This document shows positions 51,822 through 63,830 of a DNA stretch of 64,000 nt, piece by piece; the first letter of the stretch is position 1, and each line of letters starts with the position of its first letter. A program made the translations under genes and the position numbers. Origin of the DNA: Trichaptum fuscoviolaceum. Lineage: Eukaryota; Basidiomycota; Agaricomycetes; Hymenochaetales; Trichaptaceae. The stretch covers positions 2,170,001-2,234,000 of the forward strand of contig CAJSYZ010000003.1 in assembly GCA_910574455.1 (NCBI GenBank), written 5' to 3'. The notes under the pieces are model-generated. The model was not told where the DNA came from and made no database searches. It was given only the letters and a program-made list of their open reading frames with translations.

Positions 51822-53789
51822 ATGCTCCTGAGCGCCAGAAGAGCACTGGCAGCTCGAAGATATCCCTCTGGACATTTTTCATTTCACCTAGCTACCAGAA
51901 GATTTTCTCGATCGCCATGTTCCAAAATCTCGCTATCCTTACCCATTCCAAACGCCGCCGACTTACAAGGCGGAGGGCAGGATAGTCTCTTGGACAAGAT
52001 TCGTAGACAAAAATACGATGATCTTATTACAAGCTTTCGACGTGGTTATACGAATCCTCCGAACCCAAACGTAGTCTGGGCTTGCTATACAGATTTACTG
52101 CAGCACACGCCAGCTGAGGAGATACCTCTGGATATTCACCGAGAGGTGCTACGCAAGTGTACCAAGGATCATGGGAGGGTACGGAGTGATGTAGAAAGGA
52201 TTGTATCATATGGCAAAATGCGAGGGTCATTATGGTCGGCCAATCCACACCAGCACGAAAAGCGTTTCCTTTCAGTCCTCTCGAATATACGTTCGGCAGG
52301 CGAATACCCGGACGTGGACGACTACAACTTCATCCTCCAACAGTACGCTGCAGTTGGGCATCATGTAGGTGCTGCAGGGATTCTACAGGAGATGGAGCAA
52401 ACGGGACTGGAGCTTCGGACGAAGTCGTATGGATTGTGCTTGCAGGCTATTGCGCGGCGATTGACCTTGCCACGGCCTAAGGAGGATGATAATCGTATTC
52501 AAGAGGAATGTGCTCAACTTTGCTTGCATGTTTTGAATGCCATTCGTGCACGGCTACGCTCCATTCCGTCCGTTTGCCTGGACCTCACATTGCGGATAAT
52601 GAAGGACACCGGGAATACGCAAATTTTCAATGACTTGCTCAAGGCTGGCTATGGCGTTGACTTAGACTATCCAGATCGCCTTCCGCTTGGCTGGGAAAGA
52701 GTCAATAGATATGAACCTCTATCGACGGCTACGCTGACAACAGTTGTTGACCATCTAGGCCGCAAAGGCAATATCTCAAAAATGGTTACAGCATTCGAAG
52801 TTCTCAGTGCTCCATCGACCGTGACGGAGTCGCAATATCGTCAGATTGCATTCGACGACGACGACGACGACAATTTCCCTGTCCCCTTATCACAGACGAC
52901 TCGTTCCTTGCCTTCCGCCCAACCCAACATCACGACATATAATACCCTTATTCTCCGTTGTGCACAGGCCAGCCATACGGTCTTTGCTAAGCACTACGTT
53001 CTCCAAACCATGGAACTCTACAAGGAGACGTCTGCGAAGCTTCGCGAGGAGGTTCAGACAAAGCCTTTAACCGAGATTCTAAGGCCTGGCATCCAGGTGA
53101 ATGTTGATACGTTCCGTCCGATCCTTGGGCTAGCCAACCGAGATAGGGACATTGCACTCCTTAGATGGGTTATGAAACAGCACCGCGTTGCTTGGAAAAC
53201 AAAGCGGGAGGACTGTAGATTCTTTTCTGAAGTCCTGGAAAGAGAAATCCAGAAAGATCCTTTCTTTATTGCCTCCTCGCATGAAAATGGTCAATTTCAG
53301 CAGGCATCGCACAATGGCAAGGATAATGTCCGTATTTCGCCATCGGCGGAGCCTGCGGGCAACTTTTTCACATCCTCGATGAGTTCTTCCCCACTTTCAA
53401 GTCAAATAGATCAACACTTCGATTCAAACGGTTCCGCCGACATCAATCCTCTCGACATGAAAGTGGACACCTTCCATACACCCTTACCACCGAAACCTTT
53501 CGATCTGGCTTTCTATGTACAGTCCCTTCGGGACGATGCGCGTGCTATGAAAGATCTGGATGGACGGATCGGTACCGCGATGTCACGGCTGCATGTTCGT
53601 ATGAAGGAGAAATTAGGCCGTCGTATTTGGAAAGGCAAGAACGTCTATCTAAAGTCACAGAGCCAGCGAGTAGCTATCGCTCGCGCTGATTGGAGCAGGA
53701 TGGTGAACTTCAAGCCGGCTGGGAAGAATCGCCCGGAAGCACAAGAAAGTAAACTGGAGACCGGAAAGGAGGGTACATCAACAGCATAA
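51822..53789 (+). CDS. PPR-like mitochondrial protein
   Basis: Single exon, 655 residues, starting with an Arg/Ser/Ala-rich presequence-like segment (MLLSARRALAARRYPSGHF). Helical-pair repeats of pentatricopeptide type appear around 140-230 (DVDDYNFILQQYAAVGH, AAGILQEMEQTG, RTKSYGLCLQAIARR) and again around 300-370 and 420-450 (NITTYNTLILRCAQ, VNVDTFRPILGLANRD). Such proteins bind organellar RNA and act in its processing, stability or translation. The target cannot be told. The C-terminal 130 residues are basic and not repeat-like. Confidence 0.7.
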   Translation: MLLSARRALAARRYPSGHFSFHLATRRFSRSPCSKISLSLPIPNAADLQGGGQDSLLDKIRRQKYDDLITSFRRGYTNPPNPNVVWACYTDLLQHTPAEEIPLDIHREVLRKCTKDHGRVRSDVERIVSYGKMRGSLWSANPHQHEKRFLSVLSNIRSAGEYPDVDDYNFILQQYAAVGHHVGAAGILQEMEQTGLELRTKSYGLCLQAIARRLTLPRPKEDDNRIQEECAQLCLHVLNAIRARLRSIPSVCLDLTLRIMKDTGNTQIFNDLLKAGYGVDLDYPDRLPLGWERVNRYEPLSTATLTTVVDHLGRKGNISKMVTAFEVLSAPSTVTESQYRQIAFDDDDDDNFPVPLSQTTRSLPSAQPNITTYNTLILRCAQASHTVFAKHYVLQTMELYKETSAKLREEVQTKPLTEILRPGIQVNVDTFRPILGLANRDRDIALLRWVMKQHRVAWKTKREDCRFFSEVLEREIQKDPFFIASSHENGQFQQASHNGKDNVRISPSAEPAGNFFTSSMSSSPLSSQIDQHFDSNGSADINPLDMKVDTFHTPLPPKPFDLAFYVQSLRDDARAMKDLDGRIGTAMSRLHVRMKEKLGRRIWKGKNVYLKSQSQRVAIARADWSRMVNFKPAGKNRPEAQESKLETGKEGTSTA

Positions 53790-54264
53790 TGACTGTTTCT
53801 TAGTGTAAAAGGTTGCACAGCGTCTTCCGAGCTCAAGTCGCTTATGTCCCGCCCTAGGAAAAGCGGTCTGCCGCTGCCTTCGATATCGTCGAAGTTTGAC
53901 ATAGCGCCCGCGACGTTAGTCTCTTTGGATTACCCATCAATGTCCTAGCAGCTGTCTATTTGCAACCTTATCAAGTGCCTAAACACCAGCGCATTACCAA
54001 TTCTCACCTCGGAGGAGGCTGAGCGGGGCCGAGTAGGAGGAGGGGCTAGCGGAGGAACAACGAGGCGGTGCACAAAAGTATCTATTCCAGCTCAGTACAT
54101 ACATAGTATAGTCGAGGACAATAAACTACACAGCAATTGTTATTCATAGAAACATTGACAGCATTATCAGATCTATCAGATAAATGATATACAGCTACAG
54201 AGTTGTAAGAAATAGGGTAGTACATCGGAGGGAAAGAAATTGGTATTGGTATGGGCAACTCGGA
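53790..54264. other. intergenic, nothing recognised
   Basis: The downstream regions of two convergent genes. I see no further feature. Confidence 0.5.
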
Positions 54265-56235
54265 TTATTGGAATCTGCTACGATTTCCAGACTCATCTTT
54301 CACGACTTTTTGCATGGCGTTAAGCCATACTTCGACTGATATTGGCGCTGCTCGTTTTAAGGGTGCTGTCGATTGTGGTTTGCTACAATAATTAAATAAG
54401 CTAACGATGAGGAAGACATGTAAGTTTTTTTTTTCAATAAAACATACCCGTTCATCTTGACAGTTCCGCTTCTGGTTGCAGGCATGAGACCGATATAGCG
54501 CGCATGTGCAAGGACAGGGAGACGGCGGAGCGATCGCCCAGAGACACCCTAATGTCCATGGATGAGTCGAAGCTTGTCACAGTAAGAAAAGATCTCACTT
54601 TGCACTTATCTGCTATAGCAAATAGAGTTGAACCAATGTAGCGTTGCAAATCCTGGTTGCCCGACTCCGATTTCAGACTAAGATGCTGTAATGTCTGCAA
54701 CGTGCTTCCTTCGTCAATGTCAGCTGCTGATGAAGACGCACGTCCGTTCAAACGGTATGCCAGAATTGCTGATTCTGACGTAGGGACATCCTGCAAAAAA
54801 TGAGTTCAATGGTTTTCAAAATTCTCCGGCACTTTGTCTGCTACTCACAACTGGACAGACTATGCCTTTCCTCATGAGCTCAGTGAGAGAACTGCGTAAA
54901 ATCTCATAAACGGCTTCAGCGGGAGGATAGTCAATGAATTGCGCAATATCTGCTCGGTCGACAAATGCAGAGTCTAATCAGAAGATTTCAGTACAAGGAG
55001 CACCTTTGCAACGTGGCTACATACCGATGGCTTTTGCTAAGTTACTAGTTGCCATTATCAGAACATTCTTCTGGTGTTTTAACCTGTCGATCTGAGTGAG
55101 GAGAGCATTCACGACTCGTAGAGCATCACTGGGTTCTGTCCCAGCCATTGCACTGTTTCGGGCCGATGTTAGTGACTCGACCTCATCTGCGAACATTCAA
55201 TAACGGCATTCGAAAGGTAGAAAGTTGTCGCTTAGGCTGACCAATGAGTAAAACAACGAAGTCTTCTTCCTCTCGAGCCATCTCTGTGACTGTGGAAAAC
55301 AAATTCTGGACGAGCTTGCCCGATTCCGAAAACCAACGCGAGAACAGTGAATGTGAGTTTATCTCGAATAGATGTGTCTTCGAGTATCTATTATAAAGTG
55401 AGTTTCTCGGTCACACATAAATCTAAATTCATGCTTACCGTTCGTTCAGACGGATGCTTAACTTTTGCGCGAGAGCTCTACATAAAGAAGTTTTCCCAGT
55501 CCCAGGAGGTCCGTGTAACAGTACAACACGATTCCAAGAAACGAGGTTATCTAAACCGCGTAGAATAGTTAGTTAAGAAGTATTGCCCTACATATGCCAA
55601 ATAATCCTCACAATCAACATCCGCATCACTGAAACCGATTGTTGCGTAAATATAGTTCAGTAAGCGCTGTTTCACTTCTCCGTCGTAAAACAGGCTCTCC
55701 CAGAGTCCTTCAAGCTCCTTGCTTGGAAGATCCGAAATGGTCCCGGCGGTATATTCTTCAGTAGGATCTGAAGGATTAACTGACATTCGTTCATATGTCG
55801 AGTTCTCAGATGGTTGATAGACGTGTATTTGTAGTAAACATCTCTCCAATGGTAGGCATTGCTGCGAACATACTGGGCGCAGTTAGTCATCGACTGTTAG
55901 TATATCGTCATGAGTGCGCACCACTGTCTGACACGACAATCCTCTCGACACTATTCACCAGAGTCGAGCAACTTTCCCAACCACTTAAAACTGAGGGCAT
56001 GAACAAGCGTTCATAATTATCGGTTAGATGTTGGTGCACGAGCCTTCGAATGCTATCGAAAGGCGTGGATGTCCTCTGCGTCAAGCGTACTTCAACTAAA
56101 AGGTGATCAAGATGTTCAATAATTATTCCAGATTAGTGGCCGCAATGTGTTCGTACCGTGTACTGGCCAGACGCTCTGGTCTTCCTCAACTTGTGAAGTT
56201 CCAGTCAATCTGATGACATCTGCATCCATATTCAT
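54265..56235 (-). CDS. PCH2: meiotic checkpoint AAA+ ATPase PCH2 (TRIP13)
   Basis: PCH2 remodels HORMA-domain proteins to control meiotic recombination and the synaptonemal complex. It is spliced from several exons starting at ATG 56235 ([12 protein letters not shown]). Diagnostic parts in order: [20 protein letters not shown]; across an intron, [20 protein letters not shown] (Walker A) and [25 protein letters not shown]; Walker B with [11 protein letters not shown] and [19 protein letters not shown]; sensor 1 [23 protein letters not shown]; and the sensor-2 region [20 protein letters not shown]. The last intron joins KMNG to KPQSTAP and the ORF ends TAA at 54265. All ATPase motifs are intact. 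It is divergent from the Sfr1-like gene, 283 bp away. Confidence 0.93.
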
Positions 56236-56518
56236 GGAGTAGGAGTTGTAAAAAGTTTTTGAATGCAGCTACAGTGTACACTAGATGGTGAGTAAGAAGA
56301 ACGATTGCTACCCCGCATTCTCGAGCCTGAAGGTAAATTTGGTACAAACAAGTACAACTTGAACGCGACGCGACGCGTCTCCGAGTCGTGGGAACTTGAA
56401 GACTCGGACCCCAGCTCTGAGTAAACGCAACTCCTTCTTCCTTACCTTACCAACCTCACACTAGTGTTTCACCCCAGGATTCGAGAATAAAAGCTATCGC
56501 TATCTTACATGCTCTGAT
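56236..56518. promoter_or_regulatory. shared divergent promoter region of PCH2 and the Sfr1-like gene
   Basis: 283 bp between the two start codons. It contains CAACTTGAACGCGACGCGAC with a repeated CGACG run and a GACTCGGA/TCCGAGTC pair. No classical TATA box is evident. Confidence 0.5.
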
Positions 56519-59271
56519 ATGACGTCTGTTTCTTTGCTAAAGGATACGGAAAGCGAGGTCAAACAAGAAATTTGCAGTATTTCAAGTGTACGTCCGAGTC
56601 TTTGGTAGATCCAAAATACACTGCACCTATCGTGCCTAACTGTTCTTGCTAGAACATCCCAGTATTTGAGGTTCTTAAAGGCGAAAACCTTTATGGCGCA
56701 ATAGGAACAATGGGAGTGGACGTTGGGACTGAAGTTTCTAAGCCTCCCGACGACGGAAATGAATTACTAGACGAACTAGACGACGGCGAAGACCAGCTAG
56801 TCAGAGACGAAGACGAAGGTGAACTAAATAAAGTCGGAGATAAATTGAGCGAACATGGAGATCATTTGCATGAAGATGGAGATCAATTGGATGAAGATGA
56901 AGACGAAGACCAATTGGATGAAGATGAGGACCAATTGGATGAAGATGAGGATCAACTGGATGAAGATGAGGATCGCCTGGATGAAGATGACGGCCAACTA
57001 AACGAATATGACGATCAAATGGATGATGGCGAACACCATACAGTCGAAACCGAGTTAGCATGCAGTTCAGTACCAGAACCTATTCGAACAGCGTTCGAGG
57101 AGTTCAGACAAAATAACGCAGAACTACCGCAGTTAGAAATCTTTTTCCCAGAACGTAAGTCAGAATCAAATAATAATCTGGAGGTTTCTTCTCCAAGTAG
57201 ACATGGAACAAATACTACAACGATGGTGAGTAATTCCCTGTAGATGTCGAAGCGGTATAACATCTCACAACTTGTAAAGCTCTACTTTAAGGACCATGAA
57301 TGTTTCGCAGAAGCCTCTCAATACATCCGACTTTCAAGCTCGTTGCCTTTAGAATCTACAACAGAACCTTCCAGTACCACACACACAACTTGCTCTCAGC
57401 CGCCTTCCGACGTCGCAGCATATAGAGACATCATTCCTTGCGCAGTTTCCAGCTCGTCGCCTGGGGTAAGATATTCCAGTACTCTATATATGCGCATAAT
57501 TCGACATTTCTAAGCTTGTGTTTTTAGCCTGAAAACACTACGCTCCCTCCCTCATCCTCTCCTCAATGGAATGAGATCCCCGAAAGCGATGGCGAAGTGC
57601 CAGCTGATCTTAACGACGACGCTATTATGTGTAATGCGGAAGTGAGTTTACGGCTCTTCTAACTTGCCCACATGAAGTTATGCTAATGTTCATGTTGGTA
57701 GATAACTATATCGTCTAGCCCCGAATTCGGAAGAGGCTCGCAAGACGGAATATCGAGCGACCTGTCGTATAACGATTTAACCGATTCCACTCTTGTCGAA
57801 GTACCTGAAGATAAGGCGTATGTATGCGTGGCTCCGAACAGTGATGTTTACACCAGTTCTCCACCAAGCGTTTTCAACGGGTCAATCGAAGAAGTCTCTG
57901 AAAAGCAGGTAAATATTGATGCCTGTCATAGATTCAGTATCCTTAGGCTGATGTATTTACAGCCCGAAGACTCTGCGTGCGCGGGAACCGGTCCTTCGCC
58001 TTCTCCTGTTCTATTGCCTAACATGCACACAGAGGAAAGCACTGCTATACCCACAGGATTTATAAGCCCATCACCTCAACCATCACCTAACAGTGAGCGT
58101 TCGGAAGATACTCACCCGACATCTCCTATGAAGGGCCCTAATCCATCGTGTGATATCAGCACAGCTAAGGTTTCGCCCTTCTACTTCCTAGCGTCTCATT
58201 TTGACTAAATACCGGATGTAATGGCAGAAACGATCCTACTCTAACCTGGAGGAATCTTACAAGGCCCCTATTCCTAAACGCATGACCCCTAGCTTAGCGA
58301 AACGACAACACGCAAAACTCTCGACTCCATTTAGATCTCCGCTCCTGAACAAGACACATCTTCAAAACATCTCAGACTCTAGGTCTACGAAGAGACCTTC
58401 GTTGCAACCTTTTCCCCTTCAAACGAAGGAAAAGCACTCTCGTAGCCCTCTGCCTGCCTCATCTCTCAAGTCTTCGAATTTGCCAACGGATTCTTTACTG
58501 TCTTCGCCCGCTTGCTCTCAACCAGGAACATCCTCAAGGAAAAATACTCTTAATGCTACATATAAGGCAACCGCTCAGTTCAAGCTTCCTCTCATGTCGA
58601 CCCATACTGCTCCTTCTTCCTCACGCGTTAATCTCTCGCGGGCAGTCCAGAGCCTGGAACAGAAGTTGCAGCTCCTGAAGCGTGCTGTCAAGATTAAACG
58701 CGACGAAGACGAAGATAAACTTGTTGAACTCGTACAGAAATGGAAGAGAGCTGGCCGTGAGGCTGCCTGGGATCTCTGGCACATCGTCCGTGAACAACAG
58801 TCGGATGAAAATACTGGTGTCGCTTATCCCGGGACGAACGCGAAGTCCGTCAGTAACAGTGACTTCTCGGGAAGCTGGGGATGGGCCTCAGACATGGACA
58901 ATAACCGCGGCACATCGGCGTTTGGAAGTAGCTGGGGATTTGAAGAGCCAATGGAAGCTAAGTTTGAAGACGATGGCGAACCTGATGATTTCCCCTCGCC
59001 ACGTACATTTGAGAACGAATTTCGGAGGGCTTTTAAAAGAAATCCAAACTCCGTCGTACTGCCGACGTCGCGCTCTCCGCTACATAAATTACAGCTTGAA
59101 ACATACGACGATACCACGGAACACGTTGACAATATAAAGGAGATGGAAGAGGACGAAGAAAGAGAAACTGTATCTGAATCTAAGACCCTCGGAACAATGC
59201 TGCGACAATTCGGCATCCCTCACGAGACTCTAGGCTGGAATGAAGATGAGGGGGATTTTATCGATGACTGA
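56519..59271 (+). CDS. Sfr1/Mei5-like recombination mediator subunit (putative)
   Basis: In other fungi Sfr1/Mei5 pairs with Swi5/Sae3 to help Rad51 and Dmc1 filaments. Exon 1 (MTSVSLLKDTESEV) ends before GTACGT near 56587. Further short introns occur near 56652, 57222, 57465, 57640, 57910 and 58170. The N-terminal half is disordered, with an acidic DEDQLDE minisatellite. The C-terminal half has TPSLAKRQHAKLSTPFRSPLL, a coiled coil (LEQKLQLLKRAVKIKRDEDEDKL), WKRAGREAAWDLWHIV and the terminal TLGTMLRQFGIPHETLGW...DFIDD. The coiled coil, the Trp helix and the C-terminal motif match the Mei5/Sfr1 layout. Assignment rests on this and on its meiotic neighbour; moderate confidence. Confidence 0.6.
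56872..57000 (+). repeat. coding minisatellite (DEDQLDE)
   Basis: Tandem units of about 21 bp, such as GATGAGGACCAATTGGATGA, encode DEDEDQLDEDEDQLDEDED. It is expected to vary in copy number between strains. Confidence 0.75.
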
Positions 59272-59559
59272 AAATATTTGCTCTGCTCCTCTAGTTTGTC
59301 CGAGTCGTCCACCTGCTTTCTATGCTCATTCATAACCAACTGCTCAGACCCCATGCCGCTCACTGTGCCATCTCATCGACCACAAACGCAATAGATAATT
59401 CATTCGATCAGCATTGAGATGTCATCTATGTATCTATGTATAAATGTGATAATGGAATTACATCGTGTATATCATACTACATTGTTACGCAGTGATTGTG
59501 TTGCCGTTAAAGTAGCACTAACTCTTAAACTTTCACTCGAAATTTTCCGCTTCTGTTGG

Positions 59560-60330
59560 CTACGATGTGGGACTTCCTTCCTGTATCAGAATGTTATTTG
59601 ATAACGGAAACAAAAAGAGGAGTGGAGATGACGACGAACCTTATGCAAAATGCCTTTATCATGCAACTCCTTGTTTCCAGTGATCTTCCCGATGAATTGC
59701 TCTGCTGTTCCTGAAATTAAATATTTTAGTCAGTACTGCAAGTTGAGAGAGTTTCGCGGAAGAGAAGACAGTGCTCACCTTTAATTTTGTCAGAGAGATT
59801 TGCCGAGCTGCCGTAATAGGTGTCTGCTCTCCCGAGCTCTCCATACCTATTCTCCGCGTAGACATCGTCCGAACGATATTCTATCGCTTTCTCGGTCGTA
59901 TCCTCCCCAAAGTGATCCGATTTAGGTTCTGAAGTAGCGGTCACAGTCTGCGCATTGTCTGTAAGATCAGGATCCGTTTCTGCACGATGGATCTCGCCAT
60001 ATTCATTTTCCTGGAACGTGGTACCGCTTGGTATCCGCGCTCGAACAGCGTCTGGCTGGGTAGGCTGCATCTCTCCATACTCGTTCTCCTCGTATGTGAC
60101 ATTTGGAAGGAATGGGACCGACGTTGTTGTGGGTGTGCTCGAGCTTGTATTTATGGGAGAATCCAGTGCGGTATCATTATATTTGGGTGGGGTATTGGGG
60201 AGGGTCTCGTCAGATACTGGAATGAATTACAAGGCCTGTGAGTTGCATTCAATGGCAATAGGAATATCATTAACAACTACTTACGATGTGATAAGGTGTT
60301 AGAGCTTTGAGAAGAGGTATCGAAAACCAT
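59560..60330 (-). CDS. CsbD-domain protein with NEYGE repeats
   Basis: CsbD-like proteins are small stress-induced proteins, first known from bacteria. The start is MVFDTSSQSSNTLSH (ATG 60330), followed by an intron. The next exon has three related motifs, YEENEYGEMQ, FQENEYGEIHR and YAENRYGELGR, spaced about 35-50 residues apart. The C-terminal CsbD core SDKIKGTAEQFIGKITGNKE is formed across an intron (donor after IKG near 59780). A last small exon gives HKEGSPTS and a stop at 59560. About 185 residues. The function in fungi is unknown; the combination with tyrosine-containing repeats is the notable point. Confidence 0.75.
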
Positions 60331-61889
60331 GGCTTTGGATAGTGTGGTGTGTATGTGGTGCAGGATGTGCTGTGTCCCTCTGGCTGGATCGCCCTTGGAT
60401 TTTATACAATGCTTCCATGGCCAGTTTTACTGAGTGAATGATGTCAGAGCTTCCGCAGTCGACAGATCACACAGCCATGTCCAAGCTAATCTTCAGCCCA
60501 TTATTCAACGTGTAATTGGTAACAGGTCCGTCGATGACGAAAGTGTCTGCAGAACCGTGTGTTTTCGCCCCATGCAAGTAGGGTACATATCCCTGGGTGG
60601 AGAGCCGTGTACTAAAGCAGCCACTTTATGAAACAAGAGACTGCTCGATCCTCCCACACGAATGAAGATTGCGACTTTCAACTTGCTTTCCCTCCGAGTT
60701 TGTGGTTTCGCCTCGCAGGCATTGGGTATTGCGTGATGCCTTCGTTCCTGAGATCGGCTTGGGTGTGCATAGTTGACTGACTTAATTGACGGATGTTCAG
60801 AAAGACTGGAGGTGGCCCAAATAGTGTTCTTTCCAAGAATGTTCCCTCCGTCAAGAAACTCTCAGGCTATGCCCAGGACTTGCGTGTGAGAGTTTTTATT
60901 ACGCGGAGGCTCGCGTCACTCCCTCTCCCGGAGTCCCGCCCACGATGGTGCACCAAGAATCAGGATTGATATCTGTCTTTTGCATGCAGTGCCCAATTAT
61001 GAGCAAAGAACGACTGTTTCAGCCGTCTAAAGTCGAGTATTGCTCACCGATGATCACGCACATTTTTTGACTGTTCCCATCAAGGTTGAGGTCACAGATG
61101 GTATCGTACGGCGTACGTGTACCCACAGGCCGCCGTGGAGGCAAAAGTTCGGACGGGATCAACGCCCGGCTCAATGCCCTGCCAGTGATCAGCATGGCGT
61201 CATTGTCTGGCTCAGGCACGGTTTGTCCCAGTTGAACATGAAATTGTTCCTTTCAAGTTGTCGAATTTACTTCTGCACCCGCCAATTTTGCATGCAATCC
61301 TGGGGAAAAGATAAAGATAGAGCACAGCTGACGGATTTTCGAACACTCACTGTTACTAGTAGGTTATGATAGACGATAGTCCACGCGAACGCGAGGGGCT
61401 GCCAGTGTTAAGTAAATCAGAATCAGGACCTTCTTGTGAATGACACATTTTCCCCGGAGGAATACTGTATTTCGTTCAGAAGCACTTCTAGACTTGAAGT
61501 AATGGAATCCAAGTTTGATGATTTAAAGGGACGGTTGTCAAGTCGAAAGCAACACGATGTCGTGTTGAAGGCCGCATTTGCAAGATTTATGAAATAGCGA
61601 GATGTCTAGGAGTCACGAAAGCAGCCATAGAGTGCTCTTTGGCAATATACCGAGATCTTTGTATGATTGGTAAAGGTACGTCTTATTTAAATAAAGCAGA
61701 GGGTTACGGTTTTGTTCAAGTCGTCTCATTGCCAATGAGTGACTTCAAGTTTACTTTCAAGTTCGGCGTTACGCCGCGCGTTCTTCAAGTTCTCACGCCG
61801 AGCTCAGGCTCTAAAGTCGCGTCGCGTCGCGTCCTTGGCCTCACAACCTTCTTCTATCACCACCATCATTGCACGATCCCGAAGTCAAC
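60331..61889. other. no supported gene
   Basis: Only short overlapping frames are present (the longest, 61040-61369 plus, has no motif). Near 61740-61850, just upstream of the next gene, are TTCAAGTTTACTTTCAAGTT and the repeated GTCGCGTCGCGTCGCG, words that also lie in the PCH2 promoter region. Confidence 0.5.
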
Positions 61890-63068
61890 ATGGGATCAAA
61901 GAAAGACACAGAGGAAGACACTCTTCAGGAAGGGGAAATCTGCTATAACTTCATCGATCCCGAGGACTTCATTTTCGCCGAAAACATAGTCCTGGACCTT
62001 CATGATCTCGTTGGTATCCTGCTATACGAGTATCAGCAATCAAAAACACGCTTTCGACACTCTAAACTTCTTGCCGTTGGAGACAGCAGTACTCTTCCAA
62101 TACGTCCATTCCACGAACTCCCCATGTGGCTATCAATCAAGAGTCGTTCCAAGGTCGGCTACTTCATCGGAGACCCTCAAGAAACGCCGCCCAAGGGTAC
62201 ACCACCTGTTGGTCCAGAAGATTTTCTGCATCCTACCTTCAGAAGTCTCAAGGCCTTAGGAGAAGAAGAGGCTGAAAGCATATACTGGCGTATCAAACTT
62301 ACTAGTGCTCAAGCAGACCTTGTCTATGCTATGCAATCTATTTTGGACACTCTTCCTGCATCTACAATACTTCGCATTCGTACCTCACAAGGCGTCTCTT
62401 CGAAGTGTCCAGCAAATGCATTCGAGATATTCAAACCGATACTCTGCCCTAAGAAAGGGATGTACATAGGTCTTGTCAAACCATCCATCATCGACTCTTG
62501 GACTATACCGCGTTGGCGAACGACTATAAAACATCATTACCTCCATGATTATCACGCGGGCGACGAAAGGTCCAAACTTGACTGGATGATCCTGGCCTTT
62601 CCAATCGAAAATTCTGAAGAAGACGCGATCATACTCGACCTTACTTCGCTTGTCTTTGGGAGCCGTGGCCTCGGGGGCGAAATATTCTCTCTGGAGGCTG
62701 GAGACACTTATATTAACAAGGTCTTAGACGGGGTGGCGAAGGTGAAAGAAGACTCGGACTTAGACTTTTCCTCTCGTATTGGCCGCAGAGTTCCGGATGA
62801 CCCAAGTATCGAAGGGCTGAAGGAACTTGGTCAAGAAATAGCTCTGACAAAGCGCGTCCTGGAGAGGCTGGAAAGGATCTGTCTAGGAAAAGAGGTCTTT
62901 TGCTCGTACTGCGGGAAACCGAGGGCATCTTACCGTTGCTCTATGTGTGCTTCATCTACATACTGCGGAGTGACTTGTCAGAAGAAGGCTTGGAAGTATC
63001 ACAAAGTCTGGTGCAAGGTGGACACTGGGAAGGGCGCAAAAATTCCAGTGCAATCTCTTCCTGTTTGA
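61890..63068 (+). CDS. MYND zinc-finger protein
   Basis: Single exon, 392 residues. ATG 61890 (MGSKKDTEEDTLQEGE) is chosen as the first ATG of the frame. The body (about 1-340) is mixed alpha/beta with no family I can name. The C-terminus has a complete MYND finger: CSYCGKPRASYRCSMC, then STYCGVTCQ and HKVWCK, giving the C-x2-C...C-x2-C...C-x3-C...H-x4-C pattern. MYND fingers bind proline-containing peptides. The finger plus fungal-specific body is widespread in Agaricomycetes without known function. Confidence 0.85.
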   Translation: MGSKKDTEEDTLQEGEICYNFIDPEDFIFAENIVLDLHDLVGILLYEYQQSKTRFRHSKLLAVGDSSTLPIRPFHELPMWLSIKSRSKVGYFIGDPQETPPKGTPPVGPEDFLHPTFRSLKALGEEEAESIYWRIKLTSAQADLVYAMQSILDTLPASTILRIRTSQGVSSKCPANAFEIFKPILCPKKGMYIGLVKPSIIDSWTIPRWRTTIKHHYLHDYHAGDERSKLDWMILAFPIENSEEDAIILDLTSLVFGSRGLGGEIFSLEAGDTYINKVLDGVAKVKEDSDLDFSSRIGRRVPDDPSIEGLKELGQEIALTKRVLERLERICLGKEVFCSYCGKPRASYRCSMCASSTYCGVTCQKKAWKYHKVWCKVDTGKGAKIPVQSLPV

Positions 63069-63830
63069 AACTCCCGGTGTATTAAATAATGCTCAATTCT
63101 TTAGCTAGTACTTTTACGTGTAACTCTCAATCTTTAAACTGTAGCGCTATTAGTGGCTTCTATGTACTCAACGTCGATACGTATAACTGTAATGAATTTG
63201 AAGGTCCTTCTGTCCAAGTAGTACGAGGATAAAATGAACATCCCACCTCCCTTACTTTATCTCGAACTGACTTGCTCCGTCTGTATGCGCATATACTCAA
63301 CATATGTAAGCCAAGGTGTAGTATCACTGGTCCAACTCAAGTGACCGTACATGAATGCGGTATCAGATATCAAATGGATTTGCTACGGGTGTTCTTTGAC
63401 CGAAATAAGATGAAGTTGTAAAATTGAGAACGTCTCACTCTTTCGTATACCATAAAACTACGATTACTACTATACACCGCCGGGCATGTGACAATGTATT
63501 AGTGGTTGTGTATAAATAAGCGCTAGATTTTACTCTAAAAGCAAAAGCAACACTAGTAGTGATATAACTGGCGAGATAATGTAGTTTACAGAAAGGCTTT
63601 CCAGCACCGAAGGTGAATTGAGAGACAAGTGCATTAACCTGGGGCGGCGGAAGCTGAAGTTAAGCTCACTCGGATGGCGGTGACTGGGACTCGGACTCGG
63701 CGGCGGAGTGAGCCTGAGGGGATAGTATTTGTTCCCACGAATTTTTGGACGCGACTCAATGATGGTTCGTCGAGAGTCGAGTCGTTTAGTCCAATGCTAC
63801 CGTGCCCTCCTTCACTGCATAGTATCATCT
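63069..63830. other. intergenic, nothing recognised
   Basis: AT-rich downstream region of the MYND gene and the promoter of the last gene. Short direct words occur near 63690 (ACTCGGACTCGG). No gene is supported. Confidence 0.5.

Noticed and set aside
56872..57000. short tandem repeats considered as a CRISPR array
   Set aside because: The repeats are contiguous, coding and without unique spacers; the genome is eukaryotic.
61040..61369. 109-codon plus-strand frame as a gene
   Set aside because: No motif, no homology that I recognise, and biased composition unlike the neighbouring genes.
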